A DNA stretch of 64,000 bases from Kitasatospora atroaurantiaca (GCF_007828955.1 NZ_VIVR01000001.1:6448001-6512000), one strand, 5' to 3'; positions 24,156 through 32,817 are shown, counted from the first letter of the stretch. Made by a program: numbers and translations. The notes: a model not told the origin generated them from the letters alone.

Positions 24156-25979
24156 TCAGTCGAGAACGGCGGCCGACCCCACGGCGGTGGGGCCGGCCGC
24201 TGGCGTGCCGTTCCCGTTCGCGGCCAGGGTGAAGGCGGTGTTGACCAGGGCGACATGGGTGAACGCCTGCGGGGTGTTGCCGAGTTGGCGGCGTTCCACC
24301 GGGTCCCACTCCTCCGAGAGCAGGCCCAGGTCGTTGCCCAGTGCCACCACCCGCCCGAAGAGCTCCCGGGCCTCGTCCCGCCGTCCGATCGCCGACAGGG
24401 CGTCGGCGAGCCAGAACGAGCAGGCCAGGAAGGTCCCTTCGGTGCCGGCCAGCCCGTCGGTCCCCGGCTGTGCCGAGTAGCGCCGGACGAATCCGCCGTG
24501 GTCCAGCCCGGTCCGTACGGCGTCCACCGTACGCACCACCCGCGGGTCGTCGGGCGGCAGGAAGCCGGTCGTCGCGATGAAGAGCGTCGCCGCGTCCAAC
24601 TCCCGTCCGCCGTAACGCTGGACGAAGACCCCGCGGCGCTTGTCGTAGCCATGGGCGCAGACGTCGGCGTGCACCGCCTCGCGCATCGCCCGCCAGCGGT
24701 CGACCGGGCCGGGCAGCCCGGTGGCCTCGGCCATCCGGACGGCCCGGTCGGCTGCGACCCAGGACATCACCTTGGAGTGCACGAAGTGCTGCCGCCCGCC
24801 GCGGACCTCCCACAGGCCCTCGTCCGGTTCCTGCCAGTGCTGTTCCAGGTAGGACATCAGGGTGCGGAGCAGGACCCAGACGTTGCGCTCCATCGGGATG
24901 CCCGCCAGCAGGGCGAGGTGGAGGGTGTCCACCACCTCGCCGTAGACGTCGAGTTGGAGCTGGTGGGTGGCCGCGTTGCCGAACCGGACCGGCATCGAAT
25001 CCTGGTAGCCGGGCAGCCAGTCGGCCTGGATCTCGCGGAGCCCGCGTTCACCCGCGACGCCGTAGACCGCCTGAAGGTCGCTCGGGTCGCCCGCGATCGC
25101 CCGCAGCAGCCACTTGCGCCAGGTCGCGGCCTCCTCGCGGAAGCCGCTGCGCAGCAGGGCGGAGAGCGTCATGCTGGAGTCCCGCAGCCAGCAGAACCGG
25201 TAGTCCCAGTTGCGCTCGCCGCCGATCTGCTCGGGCAGCGAGGCGGTGGGGGCCGCCACGATGCCCCCGGTGGGCTCGTAGGTGAGGGCCTTGAGGGTGA
25301 TCAGCGAGCGCAGCACCTGCTCCCGCCACTCGCCCTGGTAGCGGCAGCCTGCGGCCCAGCTCTGCCAGGCCGAGAGGGTTCTGAGCAGCGCGGTCTCCGC
25401 ATCGGTGCGCGGAATGTTGTGCTGGTGCGAGGGCTGCCAGGTGAGGACGAAGGGCACCCGCTCACCCTCACGGACCGTGAAGTCCGAGCTGGTGGCGCCG
25501 TCCTGGCCGTAGGTGTGCACACCGGGCGGGATGCGCAGCCAGGCGGAGTCGGGTCCGGCCACCGCGATCCGGTGGTGCTCGGTGCGGCGCACCCAGGGTT
25601 CGATCCGGCCGTGGTTGAAGCGCAGTCGCAGCTCGCCGCGCATCCGTACGGTGCCGCGTACCCCCTCGACGATCCGCATCAGCTGGGGGACGCGGTCACG
25701 CTGCGGCATGAAGTCGATGATGCGGACGGCGCCGGCGGGGGACTCCCAGAGCGATTCCAGGACGAGGCTGTCGCCCCGGTACCGGCGGGAGGTGCAGAGC
25801 CCGCCGCCGACGGGGGCGAGCAGCCAGGCGCCGTGGCGGCGGTCGCCGAGCAGGCCGGCGAAGCAGCTGGGGGAGTCGAACCGGGGCAGACAGAGCCAGT
25901 CGACCGAGCCGTCCCGTCCGACCAGGGCGGCGGTCTGCAGATCTCCGATGAGGGCGTAGTCCTCGATGAGTCCGGCCAT
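24156..25979 (-). CDS. GH15-family glucoamylase/trehalase-like hydrolase
   Basis: A 607-residue cytoplasmic enzyme. The N-terminus IEDYALIGDLQTAALVGRDGSVDWLCLPRFDSPSCFA is the hallmark of the bacterial GH15 group that includes mycobacterial trehalases. The catalytic-domain motifs are NWDYRFCWLRDSSMTL (acid side) and LSEEWDPVERRQLGNTPQAFTHVALVN (base Glu). No signal peptide is present. Some members hydrolyse trehalose, others alpha-glucans; the substrate is not decidable here. The start MAGLIEDYAL at 25979 has GAGG close upstream. Its stop lies 3 nt from the convergent cellulase stop, with no room for a terminator between them. Confidence 0.88.
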   Translation of the reverse strand: MAGLIEDYALIGDLQTAALVGRDGSVDWLCLPRFDSPSCFAGLLGDRRHGAWLLAPVGGGLCTSRRYRGDSLVLESLWESPAGAVRIIDFMPQRDRVPQLMRIVEGVRGTVRMRGELRLRFNHGRIEPWVRRTEHHRIAVAGPDSAWLRIPPGVHTYGQDGATSSDFTVREGERVPFVLTWQPSHQHNIPRTDAETALLRTLSAWQSWAAGCRYQGEWREQVLRSLITLKALTYEPTGGIVAAPTASLPEQIGGERNWDYRFCWLRDSSMTLSALLRSGFREEAATWRKWLLRAIAGDPSDLQAVYGVAGERGLREIQADWLPGYQDSMPVRFGNAATHQLQLDVYGEVVDTLHLALLAGIPMERNVWVLLRTLMSYLEQHWQEPDEGLWEVRGGRQHFVHSKVMSWVAADRAVRMAEATGLPGPVDRWRAMREAVHADVCAHGYDKRRGVFVQRYGGRELDAATLFIATTGFLPPDDPRVVRTVDAVRTGLDHGGFVRRYSAQPGTDGLAGTEGTFLACSFWLADALSAIGRRDEARELFGRVVALGNDLGLLSEEWDPVERRQLGNTPQAFTHVALVNTAFTLAANGNGTPAAGPTAVGSAAVLD

Positions 25980-26132
25980 CGCCCTCAATTGTCCGCCGAA
26001 TCGGGGTACCGGCCACCTCACCTGTCACATCCGCCCCAGCCGTTGACGGGTTTCCCCGCTTGCACGGGCGGCCCGATGATAGGAAGATCTTTATGGCCTG
26101 TTGTCTTCTTCAGCTCCGGAAGGGGTGCCGTG

Positions 26133-26939
26133 ATGCGGCGACCGAACTGGGTACCCGCCGGAACTGACCTCGACAAGCCCAATGCCGCCCGGGTGTACGA
26201 CTACTACCTGGGCGGTTCGCACAACTTCGAGGCCGACCGCGAGATGGCCCGCAAGGCCATCGCCCTGTGGCCGGAACTCCCCACGATCATGCGGGCCAAC
26301 CGGGCGTTCCTGCGCCGCGCGGTGCAGTACCTGGCGGAGGCCGGTTTCACCCGCTTCCTCGACATCGGTTCCGGCATCCCGACCTTCGGCCCGGTCCACG
26401 AGGTGGCCAGGAGCATCCGCCCCGAGGCCCGCGTGGTGTACGTCGACCGGGACCCGGTCGCCGTCGCACACAGCCGCCTGCTGCTCAAGGCCGACCCGCT
26501 GAGCCGCGTCGTGGAGGCCGATCTGCGTGCCGTCGACGACCTGCTCGGCCGCCCCGAGGTAGCGGAGCTGATCGGTGCAGGCGAGCCGGTCGCCCTGATG
26601 CTGGTCGCCGTGCTGCACTTCATCTCGGACGCGGAGGACCCGTACAAGCTGGTTGCGGTGCTGCGGGACGCCCTGCCGCCCGGCAGTGCGCTGGTGATCA
26701 GCCACGCCTCGCTGGAGGGCCGGCCGGACCAGGCGGGCCCGCACCAGGACCTGTACAAGCGCACCTCGACCCCGCTCACCATGCGCAACCGCGAGGCGAT
26801 CACCGCGCTGTTCGACGGCTTCGAGCTGGTCGATCCCGGCGTGGTCTACCTCCCGGAGTGGCGCCCCGAGAACCCGGAGTCGGTCGGGCCGCACCCGGAG
26901 CGGATGACCGGCCTGGCAGGCGTCGGACTCCTCTCGTGA
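26133..26939 (+). CDS. SAM-dependent methyltransferase, DUF574/Methyltransf_19 family
   Basis: A 268-residue protein of the actinobacteria-specific DUF574 family, abundant in Streptomyces. Hallmarks are DLDKPNAARVYDYYLGGSHNFEADRE near the N-terminus, MRANRAFLRRAVQYLAEAGFTRFLDIGSGIPT (SAM motif I) and VVYVDRDPVAVAHSRLLL. The C-terminal RTSTPLTMRNREAITALFDGFELVDPGVV is also conserved. Substrates of the family are unknown. The ATG at 26133 is preferred over the GTG 3 nt earlier because AAGGGG lies 7 nt upstream. Its stop overlaps the next start by GTGA, so it is translated together with a c-di-GMP enzyme. Confidence 0.9.
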   Translation: MRRPNWVPAGTDLDKPNAARVYDYYLGGSHNFEADREMARKAIALWPELPTIMRANRAFLRRAVQYLAEAGFTRFLDIGSGIPTFGPVHEVARSIRPEARVVYVDRDPVAVAHSRLLLKADPLSRVVEADLRAVDDLLGRPEVAELIGAGEPVALMLVAVLHFISDAEDPYKLVAVLRDALPPGSALVISHASLEGRPDQAGPHQDLYKRTSTPLTMRNREAITALFDGFELVDPGVVYLPEWRPENPESVGPHPERMTGLAGVGLLS

Positions 26940-29053
26940 CCGTGAGGCCGCCGGAAGGCGGCAGCAGCGCCGAACTCTTCCACCAGGAGTGGGCGCGGCT
27001 GCTGGAGGGCGGCCACGGCAGCGCGGTGCACCCCGGGATCCTCCGCCGGCTGGTCTCCCGGACGGCCGACCTGCTGCACCGCGCCCAGCAGGAGGAGCCG
27101 TTCCAGACCGCACTGGCCGCCGAGGCCGGTGCGCTGCTGGTCGACGCCCAGTTCACCGACCCGGTGGTGCTGGCCCGCGCGGTGGAGCTGCTGCAGGAGC
27201 ATCCGGTCGTGGACGAGCGCGGGCCCGCGCTCTGCGGCGCCTTCGCCGCGGGCTGGGCGGCGGCCCTGCGTGAGCGGACCCTGCGCGAGCAGGAGGCCAT
27301 CCGGCTGGCGGCGGACACCGCGCGCCAGGAGGTGGAGAAGGCTCTGCGCGCCTCGGAGGCCCGGTTCCGTGCGCTGTTCGAGAGCGCCGCGATCGGTATC
27401 GGGATCGGCGACGTCGAGGGCAACATCCTGGCGGTCAACCGGGCTCTCCAGGAGATCTTCGGGGCCGGCCCGGAGGACCTCCAGGGCCACCGGGTGCACG
27501 AGCTGGTCCACCCGGAAGACACCCCGGGGGTCTGGGAGGCGTACGAGGAGCTGGTCTCCGGCAAGCGCGAGTTCTTCCAGTTCGACAAGCCGTACTACCG
27601 CCGCGACGGCGAGGTGGTCTGGACCCACCTGACCGTCTCGCTGATCCGCGACGACGAGGGCCGGCCGCAGTACCAGGTGGCGATGCTCGAGGACATCACC
27701 GACCGCTACCGCCTGCAGGAGCGCCTGCGCCACCAGGCCACCCACGACCCGCTCACCGGGCTGCCGAACCGGGTGGCCTTCTTCGACCGGCTGGAGAAGC
27801 TCTTCGAGGAGCCGGAACCGGGTGCTCGCTTCGGCCTGTGCTACGTCGACCTGGACGGCTTCAAGGTGGTCAACGACAGCCTCGGCCACGACATGGGCGA
27901 CCAGCTGCTGGCCGCCGTGGCCGGCCGCCTGGAGGCCGTTCTGACGCCCCTGGGCCACCTGGTGGCCCGCCTCGGCGGCGACGAGTTCGTGGTGCTGCTC
28001 GAGAACTGCCGCGGTGAGCAGGAGGCGGTGGCGGCGGCCAAGACCGTGCTGGCGGCGCTCGCCAAGCCGGTGCTGGTCGGCGATCACAAGCTGGCCGTGG
28101 GGGCCAGCGTCGGTGTGCTGGAGCGCCGGGTGGCCACCACCACCCCGGGGGCGGCCGTACGGGCCGCGGACCTGACGCTCTATCGGGCCAAGGAGGCCGG
28201 GCGCGGCCGGTGGACGCTCTTCGACCCCAAGGAGAACGCGCGGGCGGTGAGCCGGTACGCGGTGTCGGTGCGGATGCCTGCCGCGCTGGACCGGGGCGAG
28301 TTCTTCATCGACTACCAGCCGCTGGTCTCGCTCGGGACCGGTTCGCTGGTCGCGGTCGAGGCGCTGGTGCGCTGGCGCCACCCGCAGCTGGGCGTGCTGG
28401 GCCCGGAGGAGTTCATCGCGACGGCCGAGGAGACCGGCCTGATCATGCCGCTCGGCCGCTGGGTGCTGGAGCAGGCGTGCGGACAGGCGGCCGACTGGGT
28501 CCAGCAGTTCGGTGCCGCCGCTCCGCAGCTCAACGTCAACCTGGCGGTGCGTCAGGCGCGCAACGCCGGCCTGGTGTCGGACCTCGACCGGATCCTGCGG
28601 GCCACCGGCCTCGACCCGGCCAAGCTGCAGCTGGAGATCACCGAGAGCACCGTGGTCGGCCCCGAGGACGAGGCGCTGAAGGCCCTGCACTCGGTGGTCG
28701 ACATGGGCGTCTCGCTGGCCGTGGACGACTTCGGCACCGGCTGGTCCAACCTGGCGTACCTGCGTGACCTGCCGGTCTCCGGGCTGAAGATCGCCGGCTC
28801 CTTCGTCGGCGACCTGCACGACCCGGCCAAGGACACCCATCTGGGCTGGCGGATCGTCAGCGGTCTGGTCTCCCTGGCCCACACCCTCGGGCTCACGGTC
28901 ACCGCCGAGGGTGTGGAGAGCGGCAACGACGCCGACCGGCTACGGCTGATGGGGTGCGACTGGGCACAGGGCTGGCACTTCGGGCGTCCGATGCGGCCGT
29001 CCGAGATCGCCCGACGGATCGCCGAGACGGGTCCGCCGGCGCAGGCAAAATAG
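26936..29053 (+). CDS. PAS-GGDEF-EAL cyclic di-GMP enzyme
   Basis: A 705-residue soluble protein. Residues about 1-125 are a helical region, then a coiled helix (EQEAIRLAADTARQEVEKAL) leads to a PAS/PAC sensor (about 135-260: RALFESAAIGIGIGDVEGNILAVNRAL). The GGDEF domain (about 270-430) has an intact GGDEF at 347-351 but no RxxD inhibitory site five residues before it. The EAL domain (about 440-695) keeps EALVRW (E475), LEITES, DDFGTGWSNLAYLR, AEGVES and the final Gln in GCDWAQGWHF; the KID motif reads KIA. Both synthesis and hydrolysis of c-di-GMP are therefore possible. The order matches the CdgA/RmdA-type developmental regulators of Streptomyces. The GTG start at 26936 overlaps the methyltransferase stop. 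Confidence 0.92.
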   Translation: MTVRPPEGGSSAELFHQEWARLLEGGHGSAVHPGILRRLVSRTADLLHRAQQEEPFQTALAAEAGALLVDAQFTDPVVLARAVELLQEHPVVDERGPALCGAFAAGWAAALRERTLREQEAIRLAADTARQEVEKALRASEARFRALFESAAIGIGIGDVEGNILAVNRALQEIFGAGPEDLQGHRVHELVHPEDTPGVWEAYEELVSGKREFFQFDKPYYRRDGEVVWTHLTVSLIRDDEGRPQYQVAMLEDITDRYRLQERLRHQATHDPLTGLPNRVAFFDRLEKLFEEPEPGARFGLCYVDLDGFKVVNDSLGHDMGDQLLAAVAGRLEAVLTPLGHLVARLGGDEFVVLLENCRGEQEAVAAAKTVLAALAKPVLVGDHKLAVGASVGVLERRVATTTPGAAVRAADLTLYRAKEAGRGRWTLFDPKENARAVSRYAVSVRMPAALDRGEFFIDYQPLVSLGTGSLVAVEALVRWRHPQLGVLGPEEFIATAEETGLIMPLGRWVLEQACGQAADWVQQFGAAAPQLNVNLAVRQARNAGLVSDLDRILRATGLDPAKLQLEITESTVVGPEDEALKALHSVVDMGVSLAVDDFGTGWSNLAYLRDLPVSGLKIAGSFVGDLHDPAKDTHLGWRIVSGLVSLAHTLGLTVTAEGVESGNDADRLRLMGCDWAQGWHFGRPMRPSEIARRIAETGPPAQAK

Positions 29054-29357
29054 GAAATATCCGGACAAACCTCTTGACGTGGGATGAGAGGGCGTTCGAT
29101 GATGAGGCCCTGGCATCGCTTTCGAGCGGACGGTACATCTGCCAGTTGGCTGTTCCAGTCGGCGCTTCGGCGCCCGAGACCGACCGGCGCATCTCATAGG
29201 GGCTTCAGGGGAGTTCACTAAAAGCCCTCCGCGCCGAGGATCGCTCGCATATCGGGGCTCAGCCCTGCGCCCAGTCGCGCACCGGGGCACGGCCTCGTCG
29301 ATCGCGGCACGTTCGTGGGTACCGGCGTGCCCGTAGCCTCCCGAGAGGCCGCTCGCG
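29054..29357 (+). promoter_or_regulatory. 304-nt leader region of the glycan operon
   Basis: No credible gene is seen here and base composition is less GC-rich than the flanks. A tentative promoter is TTGACG (29074-29079) with GATGAT at 29098-29103 (18-nt spacer). The long distance to the first gene start at 29358 suggests an untranslated leader or a further promoter. I find no c-di-GMP riboswitch signature despite the adjacent c-di-GMP gene. Confidence 0.3.
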
Positions 29358-30092
29358 ATGAGCATCACCCTGCCTTCCCCGGTCCTTCCGTACGCCACAC
29401 GCGTCACCCGCGACGGCCGGCCGATGCGCCGCGCAGGCGACGGGCCGACCACCGATCACTCGGTCAGCCTGGTCGTCCCGGCCCACGACGAGGCCCAGGA
29501 CATCCCCTGGGTGTTCGAGCAGATCCCGTGTTGCGTGGACGAGGTCATCCTGGTCCGTGGCGCCGGCAGTGGCAGCGCGCTGCGCGCCGGCTTCGCCGCC
29601 GCTACCGGCGAGTACATCGTGCTGATGAACGCCGACGGCTCGATGTGGCCCGGCGAGATCCCGCACTACCTGCACTTCCTCGACAACGGCTACGACTTCG
29701 TGAAGGGCTCGCGCCGCCTCGTCGGGGGCGGCTCGCCGGCGCGCACCCGGATGGGTTCGATCGGCAACCACCTGCTGATCGCCGTGGTCAACCGGCTCTA
29801 TCACACCGTGCTGACCGACCTCTGCTACGGCTTCTGCGCCTTCCGCCGCAGCCTCCTGGCGGAGCTCGACCTGCGCGCCCCCGACTTCGAGATCGAGGTC
29901 GAGATGGTCGCGCACGCCCTCCGCTCCGGCCTTCGGATCGCCGAAGTGCCGAGCCTTGAACTTCCCCGCCGCAGTGGTCGCTCGCACCTGCCCGCCGTCT
30001 CCGACGGCCTAAGGGTGCTGCGGACCTTGATCGCCGAGCGTCCCGGCTCCCGGACCGCGGCGCCCCTTGCCGGAGGGGAAGGCATGAGATGA
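29358..30092 (+). CDS. GT2-family glycosyltransferase with a deleted nucleotide-binding segment
   Basis: A 244-residue protein whose C-terminal two thirds clearly belong to polyprenyl-phosphate sugar GT2 enzymes: PHYLHFLDNGYDFVKGSRR, GNHLLIAVVNRLYHTVLTDLCYGFCAFRR and EIEVEMVAHALRSGLRIAEVPSLELPRRSGRS. The N-terminal SLVVPAHDEAQDIPWVF is also normal. Between VDEVILV and ALRAGFAAATGEYI, however, family members carry about 30 more residues, including the D-G-x-S-x-D-x-T loop and the GKG motif; here only RGAGSGS remains. The metal-binding DADGS reads NADGS. The frame is open throughout, so this is a clean deletion rather than a frameshift. The protein is probably inactive or reshaped. It opens a chain of coupled genes for a surface glycan. 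Confidence 0.85.
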   Translation: MSITLPSPVLPYATRVTRDGRPMRRAGDGPTTDHSVSLVVPAHDEAQDIPWVFEQIPCCVDEVILVRGAGSGSALRAGFAAATGEYIVLMNADGSMWPGEIPHYLHFLDNGYDFVKGSRRLVGGGSPARTRMGSIGNHLLIAVVNRLYHTVLTDLCYGFCAFRRSLLAELDLRAPDFEIEVEMVAHALRSGLRIAEVPSLELPRRSGRSHLPAVSDGLRVLRTLIAERPGSRTAAPLAGGEGMR

Positions 30093-30526
30093 ATGGCTTT
30101 GACCGGCGCACCGCAGCTGCCTGCCCCTGCTCTGCCGCCCGCGACTCGCTCTGCACCCCCGTCAGGGTCGTCGAACTGGACCTGGACGAGCCGAGCGGGC
30201 TGAGCTCGCTCGGCGGACTCGTTCCGGTCGGCCCCGACGGACGCGTGTTGGCGTTGGTGCGGCTGCACGGACACCCGCTCGGATTGGTCGACACCACCGG
30301 AACAGCAGGCAGGTCCGCCACGCTGTGCCGGGCGCTGGTCGATGCCGTTCGCCGGGAACGCTCTGTTCCCCGTCAGTCCACCGCAACACCCGTGGTGCGT
30401 TCGTGTCGGGCCGGCTGCGCCCGGGTGCTCGCGGAACCGCCCACGGCCGGCGCCCCCTCGAGCGACCCCGCCGAGGTGCCGGCCCGTGGGCGGTACGGCC
30501 CGCGGGCGCGGGCCGTCGGGAGGTGA
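30089..30526 (+). CDS. Small protein resembling the N-terminal module of actinobacterial glycosyltransferases
   Basis: A 145-residue protein that I cannot assign. Residues about 24-75 (VRVVELDLDEPSGLSSLGGLV ... GRVLALVRLHGHPLGLVD) resemble the short beta-rich module that precedes the catalytic domain in many actinobacterial GT2 proteins, where 'vLVRLHGrPlG' is a recurrent phrase. No catalytic domain follows. The last 60 residues are Arg/Pro/Ala-rich with two cysteines and look unstructured. It may be a remnant of a larger transferase or a free-standing accessory module. The ATG overlaps the preceding stop (ATGA), so it is probably translated. Confidence 0.6.
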   Translation: MNGFDRRTAAACPCSAARDSLCTPVRVVELDLDEPSGLSSLGGLVPVGPDGRVLALVRLHGHPLGLVDTTGTAGRSATLCRALVDAVRRERSVPRQSTATPVVRSCRAGCARVLAEPPTAGAPSSDPAEVPARGRYGPRARAVGR

Positions 30527-30532
30527 GCCGCC

Positions 30533-30709
30533 ATGGCGCCGCGTACCGTCTCCCCGCACGCCGAACGGGTCTCCGGCTGCCCCTGCCCACTGCCGTGCCA
30601 GTGCTCGTACAGCACCTTGCTGCGCGCCAGGGTCCGGGCCGCTCTCCGCGTCCTGCCGCTCCTGCGTACCTCCCTTCCGCGGACGCGAAGCCCGGGAGGC
30701 GTGCCATGA
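30533..30709 (+). CDS. Putative 58-residue Cys-rich small protein
   Basis: This short frame is supported by position and not by homology. ATG at 30533 has GGGAGG 9 nt upstream, the frame ends in a TGA that overlaps the deacetylase ATG (ATGA), and it fills an otherwise empty 179-nt gap in a chain of coupled genes. The protein has a CPCPLPCQCSYS cluster (four Cys) near residues 16-27 and an Arg/Leu-rich amphipathic C-terminal half. It could be a metal- or membrane-associated peptide or only a coupling leader. Confidence 0.4.
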   Translation: MAPRTVSPHAERVSGCPCPLPCQCSYSTLLRARVRAALRVLPLLRTSLPRTRSPGGVP

Positions 30710-31524
30710 ACGACGCCGTACCCGTCCTCGTCTATCACTCCGTGTCGGATCGCCCGGAACCGTGGATCGCGCCGTACACCGTGACGCCGCGGGCCTTCGC
30801 CGAGCAGCTCGACCGGATCGCCGACGGCGGCCGCACCGTCGTGCCCCTGCGACGGCTGGTGTCGGCGCTGCGCGGGGGAGCGGCGCTGCCCGCCCACTGC
30901 GCGGTGCTCACCTTCGACGACGGGTACGAGGACTTCTACTGGGCAGTTGCCCCGATCCTCGCCGAACGCGACCTGCCGGCCACCCTGTACGTCACCACGG
31001 GCGCGGTCCACGTGCCCGGCCGGCCCGCCGAGGGCAGCCTGCTTCCCCCCGCGCCGATGCTGAGCTGGCGGCAGATCGCCAACCTGGATGCGCTGGGGAT
31101 CGAGATCGGCGGCCACTCGCGCACGCACGCGGAACTGGACACCCTCGGCGGCCGGCGCCTCGACGACGAGATCGCAGGCTGCAGAAGACAGTTGGAGGAC
31201 GCCGTGGGCCACCCGGTGACGGCGTTCGCATACCCGGGCGGCTACTCGAACGCCCTGGTCCGCCGCAGGGTGCAGAAGGCGGGCTGGACCTCGGGCGCCG
31301 CGGCACCGGACGCGTTCAGCTCGTCGGTCGACGACCCGCTGCGGATCGCGCGGTTGAGTGTGCGGGCCGATACCTCGCCGGAGCGTTTCCAGGAGTGGGT
31401 CCAGGGCCGGGGGGCTCCGGTGGCGCCGTTTCCCGAGCCTCTCCGGGTCAAAGGCTGGCGTGCCTACCGGCGTATCCGCGCCGCCCTTGCCCGTCCGATC
31501 GGCGAGCCGCCGATCGGTCTTTGA
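30706..31524 (+). CDS. CE4-family polysaccharide deacetylase
   Basis: A 272-residue deacetylase of the NodB fold. It begins VPVLVYHSVSD, and the metal-site motifs are LTFDDGYEDF (Asp-Asp) and GGHSRTHAEL (His-x-x-x-His). AYPGGYSN and the C-terminal ARLSVRADTSPERFQEW complete the domain. There is no signal peptide, which is unusual for enzymes acting on exported glycan, although a short N-terminus could be anchored through partners. The likely reaction is N-deacetylation of a GlcNAc-containing polymer or lipid-linked sugar. GGGAGG lies 6 nt before the ATG, which also overlaps the stop of a 58-residue frame. It precedes a processive GT2, an arrangement seen in PNAG-type systems (deacetylase plus synthase). 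Confidence 0.88.
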   Translation: MNDAVPVLVYHSVSDRPEPWIAPYTVTPRAFAEQLDRIADGGRTVVPLRRLVSALRGGAALPAHCAVLTFDDGYEDFYWAVAPILAERDLPATLYVTTGAVHVPGRPAEGSLLPPAPMLSWRQIANLDALGIEIGGHSRTHAELDTLGGRRLDDEIAGCRRQLEDAVGHPVTAFAYPGGYSNALVRRRVQKAGWTSGAAAPDAFSSSVDDPLRIARLSVRADTSPERFQEWVQGRGAPVAPFPEPLRVKGWRAYRRIRAALARPIGEPPIGL

Positions 31525-31536
31525 AAGGAGCTGGCC

Positions 31537-32817
31537 TTGATCGTCTCCATCGTTCTGATCTTCGCCTCGATGTTCCTCTTCGCTATGGCCTTCGGAACGC
31601 TGTGGTGGATGATGTACGCCTGGCGGACCCCGGAGAACCTGGCGGAGACCCGCTTCACGGAGCCGGACGGGACGCAGGGCCTTTTCTTCTCTCTGTTGGT
31701 GCCGGCCCGGCACGAGCAGGCGGTGCTCGCGCACACGGTCGGCCGGCTGCTGGAGTCCCGGTACAGCGACTACGAGGTCCTGGTGATCGTCGGCCACGAC
31801 GACCCCGGCACCACTGCCGTGGCCCAGGAGGTGGCGGCCCGTCATCCCGAGCGGGTGCGGGTGGTGGTCGACACGCACGAGGTCAAGAGCAAGCCGAAGG
31901 CGTTGAACACCGCACTGCCGTACTGCCGGGGCGAGGTCGTGGGCGTGTTCGACGCCGAGGACCAGGTGCATCCGAGCCTGCTCGGGCATGTGGACCACGC
32001 CTTCCGCTCGACCGATGTGGCGGTCGTGCAGGGCGGGGTCCAGCTGATCAACTTCACCTCCAGCTGGTACAGCCTGCGCAACTGCATGGAGTACTTCTTC
32101 TGGTTCCGCAGCCGGCTGCACCTGCACGCGCGGCACGGGTTCATCCCGCTCGGCGGCAACACCGTGTTCGTCCGGAGCCGGGTCCTGCGCGACATCGGCG
32201 GCTGGGACCCGGACTGCCTGGCGGAGGACTGCGACCTGGGAGTCCGGCTGTCCAGCGCGGGCGCCCGGGTGGTCGTCGCCTACGACGCGGACATGGTCAC
32301 CCGCGAGGAGACCCCGGACTCGCTGTACGGCCTGCTCAAGCAGCGCACCCGATGGAACCAGGGCTTCCTGCAGGTCTACCGGAAGCGTGAGTGGACCCGG
32401 CTGCCCACGCTCAATCAGCGGCTGCTGGCCCGGTGGACTCTGGGCAACCCGTTCCTCCAGGCCTTCGCCGGGCTGGTGATCCCGCTCGGAATCGCCCTGG
32501 CGCTCCTCGCCGAAGTCCCGGTCGGGATAGCCCTGATCAGCTTCGCGCCGCTCCTTCCGGCCCTGGTGACCGTCGCCTTCGAGGCGGTCGGGCTGCACGA
32601 CTTCGGGGTCCAGTACGGGATGCGGGTCCGATCCTGGCACTACGTCAAGCTCGTTCTCGGCAGCCCGTTCTACCAGATGGTCCTGTCGGCGGCGGCCATG
32701 CGCGCGGTCTGGCGGGAGATGCGCGGACAGCACGGCTGGGAGCTCACCCACCATGTCGGCGCACACCTCAACGAGCCGGACATCCGGGTTCCCTGCGAAG
32801 TACGGAGTGAGGGATGA
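31537..32817 (+). CDS. Membrane processive GT2 glycosyltransferase (cellulose/PNAG-synthase-like)
   Basis: A 426-residue membrane enzyme. An N-terminal helix (IVSIVLIFASMFLFAMAFGTLWWMM) precedes the catalytic domain. SLLVPARHEQAVL starts the GT-A fold, FDAEDQ holds the DxD-type metal site, EDCD supplies the catalytic Asp and QRTRWNQGFLQV is the Q-x-x-RW motif of processive enzymes. Two to three C-terminal helices (PFLQAFAGLVIPLGIALALLAEV, GIALISFAPLLPALVTV) form the channel region. It should polymerise a sugar and push the chain through the membrane. The start is a TTG at 31537, fixed by AAAGGAG 6 nt upstream. It overlaps the next gene by ATGA. Relatives in Streptomyces are CslA, which pairs with GlxA, and MatB-type synthases. 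Confidence 0.9.
   Translation: MIVSIVLIFASMFLFAMAFGTLWWMMYAWRTPENLAETRFTEPDGTQGLFFSLLVPARHEQAVLAHTVGRLLESRYSDYEVLVIVGHDDPGTTAVAQEVAARHPERVRVVVDTHEVKSKPKALNTALPYCRGEVVGVFDAEDQVHPSLLGHVDHAFRSTDVAVVQGGVQLINFTSSWYSLRNCMEYFFWFRSRLHLHARHGFIPLGGNTVFVRSRVLRDIGGWDPDCLAEDCDLGVRLSSAGARVVVAYDADMVTREETPDSLYGLLKQRTRWNQGFLQVYRKREWTRLPTLNQRLLARWTLGNPFLQAFAGLVIPLGIALALLAEVPVGIALISFAPLLPALVTVAFEAVGLHDFGVQYGMRVRSWHYVKLVLGSPFYQMVLSAAAMRAVWREMRGQHGWELTHHVGAHLNEPDIRVPCEVRSEG

Noticed and set aside
28954..29199. A short plus-strand frame overlapping the end of the GGDEF-EAL gene
   Set aside because: Begins inside a strongly supported gene, has no ribosome binding site and runs into atypical intergenic sequence.
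29054..29357. c-di-GMP riboswitch before the glycan operon
   Set aside because: No GEMM core could be matched on the plus strand; only a tentative promoter is visible.
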